A stretch of DNA of 64,000 nucleotides, taken from NCBI GenBank assembly GCA_002900995.3, contig PJEW03000016.1, forward strand, positions 62,001 to 126,000, in the 5' to 3' direction. Shown here piece by piece: positions 53,181-62,642 of the stretch. Position 1 is the first letter of the stretch. Each line of letters starts with the position of its first letter. Source of the DNA: Ganoderma boninense (lineage: Eukaryota; Basidiomycota; Agaricomycetes; Polyporales; Polyporaceae). Both the position numbers and the translations under genes were made by a program. Below the pieces are notes generated by a model. That model was given only the letters and a program-made list of their open reading frames with translations, ran no database searches and had not been told where the DNA came from.

Positions 53181-56143
53181 ATGTCATCAGCGAATTCGAC
53201 AAAGCCGGAATCGTCGGCTCAAGGCAGCAGAAAGAGTCGCGGTGACAAGAACCGGCACGCAACCAACGATCAATTGGAAGCGGTCTCTACCATCTACAGC
53301 GAACTCTACCAGGCATGGCAGGCGCGACCTTTGAAGGGTCATCACACTGAAGAAGTCTTCACGAACAAGTTCCGATCCCGTCTGGGGGAGCTCGCGAGGA
53401 TTTTGACCAAAGCACGCCTCCGCGCCCTCCCAGGCATTCTTCTTGGCTTTCTCTGGGAGTTCAACCTGTCGTTGAGCAATCCCGGTCGGAAGTTTGATCT
53501 CGATGCGGTTGAGGTCATCGTAGACACAAACCACGCCTGTTTTCATCCAGAAGCACAACCAGGAGTTCAAACGCTCGCCCATTGCACCATCGAAGAGAAT
53601 GGCTTAGTTACAGTTCGGAAGGACTACGTTTGTCCCCTCCCTTGGTGGCAGGAAGGTTACATCTCCAGTGCGTTATTTCTCCTTCCCCTCACAACGAGGC
53701 TCACCTCACACTTGTATTGCTAGATCATGCAACGCCGGGGGAAGTTGGAACACTGCCCTTCAATGTACGACCATCTGAGAGCCCGGAACGCCCGGTGATT
53801 ATCGCTAGGGCGCAAGAGCTCTTGAAAGGCAAAGATCGAGGCGCTGGCAGGTCTCAAGATGTGGCCCTGCCAACCTTACCGCTACCGGTCACCCCGACTC
53901 CCGCGGGTAGATCCCGAGCCACAGCTCCATCTCTTCCGGCACCTACTGCGAAGCCCCAGACCAAAGTGCCGCGGAAGACTCCTAGAATGTCAGTTACTCG
54001 CCAACTTGCAAAGGTGCCTGTCCCACATCCCCGGGCAACCGAAGACTCGCTGCCAGCGGCATCTGCAACGCCGGCTACGTCAAGTGCGCAGAAGCCCCTC
54101 AGTTCAGCTCCTGAAACACAGGAGAAAGCTCGGGGGCGGCGGGTTTCCCTGGAGTCTAATGGTAAGCGATTTCCTTTCGCATTTTTGTACGCCGCAGCGG
54201 TACGGCGAGGCTGAGGACACGATCTGTTGCATTTCCCAGGTCCTGAACCGGACAGGCAAGCATCCGACAAAGTCAACAACCCCGCTCCGGTTCCTTCGAC
54301 GGCAAAACGTGGCCGGTCAAGCTCAACACGCAGAGTGTCGAAAAGCCCCAGGCCGAAGAAGCCCCGCCGAGTGCCTCCCCGCCTGGCAACGCCCCCTCCG
54401 GGAACGCCCATCGAGACACCGGTCGAGGATTTGTTCGACCACAGCCTTTTTCAGCCGACGACACCTTTCGAAGATGAATGGATTACGCATGTAAGCTTCT
54501 CACATTTACATCTTGTCCTTTCACAGACCACGTTCCCCAGCGGCGCCCCTGTCTCGCCTGCCAGAAGGCGGGGCGCAGCTGCTACGTCGCGCCATTCCGC
54601 ACAACGATCTGCGAGCGCTGCCAGATTTCCAAGGTAAAATGCAGCCTGAAGTTTCCAGGGAGCATGTTGCTGGCCAAGTACCGCACGTGGGTTTGGCACC
54701 AGTACTGCGAAAACCCCACCCGATACCCTGACGAGCTGGCCACTATGAATGGGGTCGAGAAAGCTGTTAATCACGTCCCCTTCTGGTTCATTAACTGCCA
54801 CAACTGGAGCGCCGGGTATGAAAAGGGAGCGAAAATTAGGGGAGAAGGCCCCAGGGAACCCCGGGACGTGCACCTCAGAATTCCTTATGACGGGTTGCAG
54901 CCGGAGGAATATTCAGCCGAGCCGGACTTCCAACCTCACTCAACACAAAGTGAGGCTCCAAGCAGCCCATTCCCATCCCAGGGCGCAAGTCAGTCCACAG
55001 AAAAACACATCCGCAGTCAAGTTTCTCTCGTTAACTACTTTGTTACAGGCACATCAGTCGGCCGCGAAGGCGCCACGGATGCCCCCAACACCCCTCCACC
55101 TGGTCCCTCTACTTCACGCCTCGCAGTTGGATCAAATCTGGCAGGCTCCATCTCTGCCCGGGCCAGGAACACGGTGCCATCATCCTTTCCTGAGGCGCGT
55201 TCGCCCAACGTGGGTGGTCTCCACGCAATTTCCAGCTTACCGCCGGCGAGGTCAAGTATGTCAACGCAGGAGGCTGAAGGCATCCAGAGGCGAGGTATGT
55301 ATTATGCGGCAGATAAGTTTCCTGCCCGATTTACTGATCGTCTTCAGCTCAACGGCCTTCGTACACCGTGGAAGTGGTCATTACAACCACTCCTCCAGGC
55401 AAGCGTCGTTCTGAACGCCCATCAGACAACGTCGCCGGGCCGTTTAATGGCAGTGCTAGAAATTCGGCGACTTTGGAAGCATCTGGCACCGACCTGTCAT
55501 CTCCACGGCGCCTGGCCATCTCTAGCGACCAGCTGCAGGAAAACCAAGACTTTTCCAACCAGGACTCCGCACCGGCTAACGTGAATCAAAGCGGCTTTCT
55601 TGATGCTGCGGAAAGCTATGAAGAACAGCCTGAGGCCTCCCCTTCGGAAGCTCTCCCCGCAGCTGCTCACCACGTCGCAGGCGCAGCATCCGAAGCCGTC
55701 GAGGGCTCTGAGGACTCTGCTATGGACGCCATGGACGACAGGCAAGTGCGCAGTGCTGACAGGCAACCCGGGCAACGGTTTGGAGCAGAAGAATCCCATG
55801 AGAGGCCTGCCTCGCACTCGTTGTACCCGGCAATCCAGAGGGTGGAACGTAAGGTTCCCTTTATTTCGATCCTTTACATGAATTCATCAGTAACACAGGA
55901 ATGGCGGCTCTAACGTTATTAGCCACCGCAACCCAACCTCCGATATCCACCTTGGCCGCGCATATGGTGAACATGGCGGCTGAAGAGCATACACTGGCTG
56001 AACGAGTAGATCGTCTTGAAGTACATGACGCGGACCCAGTGGGCAGGTATTTGGGCAGATTTGGACTGACCCCAGATGTTCTTGAGTTCATTGCATCCGA
56101 GGCTCGGGCGAGGATGGCGCAAGCACGTTCCCCTCGTCAATAG
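53181..56143 (+). CDS. Hypothetical 887-aa protein with binuclear-cluster-like Cys motif
   Basis: ATG 53181; exons 53181-53655, 53724-54161, 54240-54490, 54541-55294, 55348-55848 and 55899-56143 join in frame (all GT...AG, introns 50-78 nt) to a TAG at 56141-56143. Residues 1-160 look folded (LEAVSTIYSELYQAWQARPL; LRALPGILLGFLWEFNLSLS). A basic Pro/Ser linker follows. At about residues 390-425 there is CLACQKAGRSC then CERCQISKVKC, giving C-x2-C-x6-C-x9-C-x2-C-x6-C, the spacing of a Zn2Cys6 cluster; Cys motifs of this type are common in basidiomycete orphan proteins. The next block (AKYRTWVWHQYCENPTRYPD) is aromatic-rich. The C-terminus is a predicted helix (HTLAERVDRLEVHDADPVGR). DNA binding is inferred; partners unknown. 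It ends 102 bp before a copia LTR. Confidence 0.8.
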
Positions 56144-56725
56144 AGTTGAACTCGCTGGGGAAGTCTTGCCCAGTGGCCTGTGTTTCTGTATTAATGGTTG
56201 CGTGTACTAGATTTGGCAGGGAAATGCCATGCACATGCTGACACTGTTGGAACGCGTCGTCTTCCGTACGACGCGTCGGGCGAGCTCGCGCTTGTTCCTG
56301 CTCTGCCTCTGCCCGCCCCCATTCCGCCACCACCATCCCGCCTCCCCGTCGGATACCGGCGCCCCCGCTTATTTCACATAACGGACCTCGTATTCGTGTA
56401 TATAAGCAGACCCGTATCTGTGTTGTTTGGCACGCGTTTGCATCCGAATCGGCCAAACGCGAATCGCATTCCTTCGCCCTGCTCCTCTCTCTCGCGCGCT
56501 CCGAGCGCCGTCGATTTTCTACACAAACGCGTATCCTGCCCCAAGGTTAATTCGCGACACTGCCTAGTGGGGCCGAAGCCACTCGACAACTCGACGACCC
56601 GACGATCCGGCCACGACAACGACCGTGACCCCGTACCCGACGACGACGACCCCGTACCGCGACCGCACCGCCCCGTTCCGTGTCCCCGCTCCGTTCTCCG
56701 CCCCCGTATCCCCGTATCCGACGCC

Positions 56726-57541
56726 ATGGCCCCATCCTCGATCGCCCGGCTCAACGACAACTACGCCGAGTGGGTCGTCGGCATCGAGGCTCTCCTCACC
56801 CGCAAGGGTCTGTGGGAGGTGACCTCCGCCTCCGCTACCGACACCCGTCCCAACGGCTCCGACAACACGAAGGCCGTCCGTTCCTGGAGCGCTAAGATCG
56901 CCGAGGCCCGCGCCGAGCTCATCCTCAACATCGAGCCGACCCAGTACGCTCACGTTCAGTCCACGGACGCCCACGAGGTATGGTCCGAGCTCCGTCGTGT
57001 TCACCTCTCGCCCGCGGTTTCGGGGACCCGTCTCGCCCATCGCCGCGCGCTCTGGCGTATGTGCAAGCGCCCCGACCAATCCATGACCTCGTACATTGCC
57101 GACGTCCGCCGCGCCGCGTTCCGTCTCCGGAGATCGATACTTCGATCGACGACGAAGATCGCATCCTCGCTCTCACGAATGGCCTCCCCGACTCGTACTC
57201 CCAGCTCGTCGTCAACCTCGACTCGACTCCACCCAGCGAACCTCACCCTCGACTACGTCATCACCCGGCTCCTTAACGAGGAATCCCGTCAGCTCAGGTC
57301 AGCTCTCTCTTGCTCCCACCCCCGGCGCTCCTTACGAGGCCGCCCTCGCTGCCACCATGAAGCCGCGCACTCCGCTCGAGCGCATCACATGGTTCAAGTG
57401 TTCGAAGAAGGGTCACTATCAGCGCCCCAGCTCAAGGACGAGCCCGATGAAGCCCACATGGCGTACGCGTTCACCGCCGCCGTTGTGCCGAAGAACAGGC
57501 TTATCGAGGGCCCGATCGTGGAGGAGGATGTTGCTGAGTAG
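56726..57541 (+). pseudogene. Copia Gag of the gag-only element
   Basis: ATG 56726 begins MAPSSIARLNDNYAEWVVGI then EALLTRKGLWEV, a copia UBN2-type gag. Central part continues AKIAEARAELILNIEPTQYA, HEVWSELRRVH and MCKRPDQSMTSYIADVRRAA. Between about 57122 and 57240 the homologous reading (SIDDEDRILALTNGLPDSYS) is in another frame, then the first frame resumes at LTLDYVITRLLNEESRQ, so two compensating indels are present. ITWFKCSKKGHYQR is a broken CCHC knuckle. The frame ends EGPIVEEDVAE at TAG 57539-57541. Confidence 0.85.
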
Positions 57542-57679
57542 TTGCCCGCTTCAGGGGATATACCTGTACCCCACTCTCGTATGTTCTCTTTTGTGTTACT
57601 TGCTTTGGTTTTGCTGCCCACTCCCCCTCGTTTACTTTTTCGCTGCTTCGCTTGTACCCCGCGCTCGCTCGCTCGAGGG

Positions 57680-57733
57680 GATGTGTTGGAATCCGGCGTC
57701 TTCCGTACGTACGACGCGTCGGGCGAGCTCACG
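57680..57733 (+). repeat. Interrupted 3' LTR of the gag-only copia
   Basis: About 54 bp match the start of the 5' LTR at 56245 (shared CGTCTTCCGTACG and ACGCGTCGGGCGAGCTC, with a 4-bp TACG duplication here). The match stops at about 57734, where TGTAACCGCC begins. Confidence 0.7.
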
Positions 57734-58100
57734 TGTAACCGCCCGCGCTCGTTCCCTCGCTCGGAACCGTTACCGTACATCTTCCTGCTCCCGCATTGTC
57801 CCGTTTCCGACCTCTTACCTAGAACGCCTGTGCTTACTGTTAGTACAGCTTACCTCTGTCATCCCGCCCGTGTCCACGTGCTTGCCCTCGCTGTCCTTAC
57901 TCATATACCCCTCCTCCTGTGCCTGTCGACAGTTCGTATAAAAGCCCTGTAGGTACGCAATGTTCGTTAGCGTACTCTGGAACAGAATCAACAGTCGGTA
58001 CAACTGTCTCTGCCTTTGCTCGACCGTGTGCCGCGACCACCTTCCTAATCGGGAGTCGCCAGCGTCACATATTTTCTCTAAAGCTTAACTCCAGGATCCC

Positions 58101-58121
58101 CTCGAGTCTGATCAACTCGAC
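58101..58121 (+). promoter_or_regulatory. Leader hairpin with self-complementary loop (element 2)
   Basis: CTCGAGTCTGATCAACTCGA is identical to the element 1 leader motif. Stem TCGAGT / ACTCGA (6 bp; the outermost pair is lost) and loop CTGATCA containing palindromic TGATCA. Located 112 nt before the gag ATG. Confidence 0.6.
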
Positions 58122-58180
58122 CTTCCTTCTCGGCGACGGCTCTCTCTCTCTCTGTGCTAGACTCCGTCCTTCTCTCTTGC

Positions 58181-58183
<3 letters not shown>

Positions 58184-58224
<41 letters not shown>
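58184..58224 (+). repeat. CT dinucleotide microsatellite
   Basis: About 20 CT repeats ending 9 nt before the gag ATG of element 2; shorter CT runs precede it from 58140. The leader of element 1 also has CT-rich runs just before its gag. Confidence 0.95.
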
Positions 58225-58227
<3 letters not shown>

Positions 58228-58232
58228 GAAAA

Positions 58233-61200
58233 ATGATAATCAAGAAACCCGAAAACACGTCCTCCGTTCGCTACAACCTTCGCAACAGGCCTTCTGGCCC
58301 CCGCACTGGAGTCCTCTCCGGACTGGCACCTCCACCTGGTACGTTGCCCGCTCAGTCTCCCCAAGGGACTGACTATTCGTCCGACAGCGAGCTTTCCGAC
58401 GCTCCGAGCGTCCGCTCGAACGCGAGCGTTAGGCCTGGTGTGTCTTACAGCCAGGCCGCCTGTACCAACGTTGGGGCAGACGCTGGCTCGCTTCGCGGCG
58501 GCCAGGCGGCAGACCCACGTGCCGGAGCAGACCCCGTCTCGTCTAACGAGCGGGAGGCATATCCGAGTTGCGTAGCCCCGCAGCCTAGCGCTGCGGGCAG
58601 TAGCCCCTTGTCCGCTTCGGACAAGGAAAATAATATCATTCTTTCTTCTACCCAGAACCTTGAGGACCCGCAGGACACAACGGCTGCCCGAAAGGAGCCG
58701 GATGATAAGGATGTCGGTCAATGGACCGAGGTACGTCGTCATAAGAAACTCGCGCGTACCCCCGCTCGTGCTCCCCTTCGTGAGCTGCCAGTTGCCGGAG
58801 GGGAAGGCCAACCCTCTGAGGCTGCTGGCTTGAATCGTGAGCAACGCCGCACCGTGAAGGCGGCAGAGAAGTCGCTCACGGACGAGCAACGCGGTCGCAT
58901 CCAGAAGCGGATGCTCCAAGTTCACCGCGATCACGCAGCCAGTTCGAGCTCGCGTGGCGAAGGTCCATCGACCTTCTCGAAAGGAAAGACCGTTGATGCG
59001 CGCAACTGGGGCGCCGCCGGCATCAGCGATGAGGAACTAGACCCGGACGCACAGCGCCGGGAGTTCGACTTGTATTCAGGCCAACGAGCCTTTCGCGATG
59101 AGGACAGCGACGCTGACCCCGATGAGCAGCGCGCTGCACTGAAATATTGGCGTGCCATGAAGAAGGCACAGCCCAAGCGGCCTAAGGCCACTGTCCAGAC
59201 GGCCACTGATTTGTCCGATGAGGATCGCGACTTCACGGACAGCTCCTCGCGCGACAACTCGGTCGTCCGACCGACGCGCGAGGAAGATTTACAGCGCCAG
59301 ATTGATGCGCTCCAGCGGGAGCTTGTCGAGGTACGGAGTGCACACCGTCCTCTAAGCATAAGCGCAGCAAGGGCAAACAAGTTGCCATTAATTCGTCTGC
59401 CTCGGAGTATGAGGCTCCCAAAACCATTCCTTCAGGTACATCAGTATCTAAGGGACCTGCCGCTTCAATTTCAGCCAAAGAAATCGCGCACACGCGATGT
59501 GGGTAAATCTAGGAAGAAGGGTGTCAAGGCTGGCGCCCCTCTGGCTGATCCTTCGCAAGGCATGGCTACTGCGTTTGTCGAAGAGGCTCTCTCGCCCGGA
59601 AGTTCAGCTCGCCGTTCTCATACGGCCGAGCCGAGGGTTCACCTCCCCCAACCTATCTCTCAGCTGGAGCCGAGCAGCTTCGTTGGGCGCACATTGCGCG
59701 ACCTGTCCAAGGGCGATCCGAGCCCCTCGGACAGCAGCAGCTCGTCCGAGGACGACGAAGGTCCCTCGCGTCCCGGTCCCTCCAAACCTCGTCGCTCGAG
59801 ACGGTCCAGCTCCTCCTCGTCCAGCTCGTCTGGTTCTGGAGGTGCGGGGGGATCCAACGGATCACCATCCTCGTCTGACTCCGAGTCGTCTTCTGGGAGC
59901 TCGGATGGCTCGTCTCGCAGACGGCGCCGTCGTCATAAGCATCGACGTGCTTCCTGGAGACGTCGTTCGTCAAGGAAGCGTTCAAAGCGTTCAAAGCTTC
60001 GAGTGCCCGTCTTGAAGCCACTGGATCCGGAGCCTTACGAAGGCGAGGCTGATCTGCCGACGTTCCACCGTTTCATCGGGCAGATGTCCGATTATCTTGA
60101 GGGCTATCGTGTGAGGTCGCGCGACCATCCGTCCGTGGTGGCTCGTTTCTTGCGTGGCCGCGCGCACGAGTTCTACGTTAACACGATCTCGCGCAACCCG
60201 CGTGCTTACCAGTTCAAGGATATTCTTGTTGGGCTGTTCAATTATTGTTTCCCTATGAACTTCCGTCAGAAAATGCGTGAAAAGCTCAGGAATACTCGCC
60301 AGCATGGTCGCTCCATTCAGAGCTATTCATATGAGATGGAAAATTTGTTCTTGATCCTGGGGATGGACCGGAACGAGGAGCGTGTGGACGCGTTCTGGTT
60401 CGGACTCGATAAGTACATTCAAGGTGAACTGTGGAAACAAATGATGACCCTGAAAAGCCCTTACGAGGACGTCAAGGCCAAGGCACAAGTCATCGAGTTG
60501 GCACGCAAGGCAGCTGGTGGAACACGCACCGAGCCTCCTGCACATCATCGAAATGGCGGCTTACATCGTCGCCGTGATCCGGCACCAGCTCCGGCTGCTT
60601 TTGCCATCGCGCCTCAGCCCCGGCACAACGACCGGCACCGTGGTCAGGCAAGGGGGCACCGGGAGCGACGGCGTGAGCCACGATACCACCGGGAACCAGG
60701 CATCTTTGTGGGAAATGTCAACCGGGGACCTGCTGGACAACGACAAGACCGTCAGCATGGTCGCAGGAATGGAGGGCGGGACCGTGACCGTGGTCGCGAC
60801 CGACAGGTGCGACGGGGCAACCGTCCCCCAAACGCGAACCAGGGTCCGCCGAGGCAGCGTGAAGCTGCACCCGCTCCCGTGGGTGACGGCCGTTGTTTCC
60901 GATGTGGCCAAGCAGGTCATATGGCTCGAAACTGTCCACAAAACAGTCAGGTCAGGTCCAATAACCCAGGACAAGCCCCAGGGGTGGCTACTTACAACAT
61001 TGAGGTGGCTCCCGAGGATGTGGAGACCCTGCGAAACCTGGCGGAGTCGACTTCTGCGACAACTGAGCTGCATCTGAACTCCGTCGAGTTCGATTGTCGG
61101 GCTCTGCCTCAGCTGTGTCCCGCCTGGGAGCTGGTGGAGCCTCGTCTTTGTACAGACCCGCTCACCGAGTTCGTCAGTATTGGTGACCCGTCGGAGGATG

Positions 61201-62642
61201 ACTTCGAGGACTTGTTCGAAGGCATGCCGTCCTTGCAGTCCGTCTCGGACTCAAGCTCCGAACTGGAGGAGCCAGACAAACGAGCTGACGATACGTGGTC
61301 AGTCGTCTCGGGCCCCAAGCCTAGTCCCCGACCACGCGCCGACTCCACTTCCTCGGCTGGAGGCTGCCCTATCCCAGTCCAGGATGATGGCGTTCGAGTT
61401 CGGGAGTTTGACTGGGACGAACTTGAGCTTCCGCGCACCCGTGCGGAAGGTGCAGAGGCTTACGCACTTGGGAATGTGTTCGAGCAGCGTGCTGCTGAGG
61501 TATTGAATCGCTACCGGCCATACTGGGACGGTGCGAGCGTTGAGGAGGAGCACGAGTTCTTCCTCGTACATCAGATTTCGGCGTCGACTTATGCTGTGGA
61601 GAACACAGCGAGTGAGCTGGAATTCTTCATCACAGCAACGCAGCTCAGCAATCCAAACTTGGACTTACCAAATTCCTTCCGGCAGATGCTGCGGGCGATT
61701 CGTATGCCCGGCGACCCTGATATTCTGGAGGGCGCGAGCGAGCCCCTTGGAGATGTTATGGCCTCGGTTCTCAAGCAGCGTCTCCACGAAGCCCTGCCGT
61801 GGTCAGCGCACTCCCACCACGACTCTGGGGAGCAACGCTTCCAATGTTTTCAGCTGGGTGATTTCGTCGAGATCCAGGACAATTACCTTGCGCTGAGCGT
61901 TCGCATTGAGTGCGAACGGCTGCAGAATCCTCGTCTTGACTTCCGGGACTGGTACGCCCATGCCGCACGCCGGGCGCACCATGACCGGGCACAGGAAGCT
62001 TGCTGTCCCGACGACGGCACGTCTGACGACTTTGGAAGTGTGCTGGATCGCCTGTTTGACGAGGCGGAATATGGTCAGCTTCTGGGCGAACAATGGTACG
62101 CTGAAGCCCTAACGTACCTCGAGCTGAATGCGGCTCAACGCGGTGGGACGTCCAGGTTTGAGCCGGATGATCTGGTCGTGCAGCGGAACGCCGCTGCGCC
62201 ACGCGATCTTCGCCGTGTCATTCCGGAACCTATTGTGGTGGTGGTAACCATCAACGGACATCCTGCCCGCGCGCTGTTAGATACTCGCTCGCTCTCGGAC
62301 TTTATGTCCGCCAAACTCGCTCACCAACTGAGTGTCGAGACTTTCGAGCTTGCTAAACCTATGCGCTGCACCTCGCTGTGCAGGGTTCTCGAGCCAAGAT
62401 CAATTACGGCTGTATCGCGCAACTGGAATATCAGGACATCAGCTCCAGGCGTTACTTCGATATCATCAACTTACTCAACTATGATATCATCCTCGGAACA
62501 CCGTTCTTCTTCCAGCACCGCGTGCTCGCAGGCTTTCATCCTGTGGAGGTCATCGTGGATAGCTCGACACCCCTGCCCGTCGAGGGAAAACAGGCTCGCG
62601 TCCTCGAATCTCGAGCCGCTGAGGTGTTCGCGGACCGGTTAG
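58233..62642 (+). CDS. Gag-protease polyprotein of gypsy element 2
   Basis: One uninterrupted frame of 1469 codons from ATG 58233. N-terminal 550 residues are disordered and charged, including GKTVDARNWGAAGISDEELD (shared with element 1) and long Ser/Arg/acid runs. The capsid-like gag domain lies at about residues 590-750 (LKPLDPEPYEGEADLPTFHR; QHGRSIQSYSYEMENLFLIL). A basic Gly/Arg stretch and the CCHC knuckle CFRCGQAGHMARNCP follow (about residue 890), then an acidic spacer of about 400 residues. Protease begins VVVVTINGHPARALLDTRSL, so the catalytic D-S/T-G reads D-T-R. A one-base loss at about 62360 ends the homologous reading, so the last 90 residues are out of frame. Confidence 0.93.
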   Translation: MIIKKPENTSSVRYNLRNRPSGPRTGVLSGLAPPPGTLPAQSPQGTDYSSDSELSDAPSVRSNASVRPGVSYSQAACTNVGADAGSLRGGQAADPRAGADPVSSNEREAYPSCVAPQPSAAGSSPLSASDKENNIILSSTQNLEDPQDTTAARKEPDDKDVGQWTEVRRHKKLARTPARAPLRELPVAGGEGQPSEAAGLNREQRRTVKAAEKSLTDEQRGRIQKRMLQVHRDHAASSSSRGEGPSTFSKGKTVDARNWGAAGISDEELDPDAQRREFDLYSGQRAFRDEDSDADPDEQRAALKYWRAMKKAQPKRPKATVQTATDLSDEDRDFTDSSSRDNSVVRPTREEDLQRQIDALQRELVEVRSAHRPLSISAARANKLPLIRLPRSMRLPKPFLQVHQYLRDLPLQFQPKKSRTRDVGKSRKKGVKAGAPLADPSQGMATAFVEEALSPGSSARRSHTAEPRVHLPQPISQLEPSSFVGRTLRDLSKGDPSPSDSSSSSEDDEGPSRPGPSKPRRSRRSSSSSSSSSGSGGAGGSNGSPSSSDSESSSGSSDGSSRRRRRRHKHRRASWRRRSSRKRSKRSKLRVPVLKPLDPEPYEGEADLPTFHRFIGQMSDYLEGYRVRSRDHPSVVARFLRGRAHEFYVNTISRNPRAYQFKDILVGLFNYCFPMNFRQKMREKLRNTRQHGRSIQSYSYEMENLFLILGMDRNEERVDAFWFGLDKYIQGELWKQMMTLKSPYEDVKAKAQVIELARKAAGGTRTEPPAHHRNGGLHRRRDPAPAPAAFAIAPQPRHNDRHRGQARGHRERRREPRYHREPGIFVGNVNRGPAGQRQDRQHGRRNGGRDRDRGRDRQVRRGNRPPNANQGPPRQREAAPAPVGDGRCFRCGQAGHMARNCPQNSQVRSNNPGQAPGVATYNIEVAPEDVETLRNLAESTSATTELHLNSVEFDCRALPQLCPAWELVEPRLCTDPLTEFVSIGDPSEDDFEDLFEGMPSLQSVSDSSSELEEPDKRADDTWSVVSGPKPSPRPRADSTSSAGGCPIPVQDDGVRVREFDWDELELPRTRAEGAEAYALGNVFEQRAAEVLNRYRPYWDGASVEEEHEFFLVHQISASTYAVENTASELEFFITATQLSNPNLDLPNSFRQMLRAIRMPGDPDILEGASEPLGDVMASVLKQRLHEALPWSAHSHHDSGEQRFQCFQLGDFVEIQDNYLALSVRIECERLQNPRLDFRDWYAHAARRAHHDRAQEACCPDDGTSDDFGSVLDRLFDEAEYGQLLGEQWYAEALTYLELNAAQRGGTSRFEPDDLVVQRNAAAPRDLRRVIPEPIVVVVTINGHPARALLDTRSLSDFMSAKLAHQLSVETFELAKPMRCTSLCRVLEPRSITAVSRNWNIRTSAPGVTSISSTYSTMISSSEHRSSSSTACSQAFILWRSSWIARHPCPSRENRLASSNLEPLRCSRTG

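Larger units (their letters stand above)
56245..57733 (+). mobile_element. Gag-only Ty1/copia element
   Basis: The 5' LTR starts TGTTGGAACGCGTCGTCTTC at 56245 and a second copy of that start, TGTTGGAATCCGGCGTCTTC, appears at 57680 just after a purine-rich CTCGAGGGGATG tract. Between them lies only a gag gene (56726-57541), with no protease, integrase, RT or RNase H. The LTR copies agree for only about 50 bp, after which the downstream copy diverges completely at about 57734. The 5' LTR has TATATAAGCAG at about 56399. This is a non-autonomous element that would need proteins from a full copia. Confidence 0.75.
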
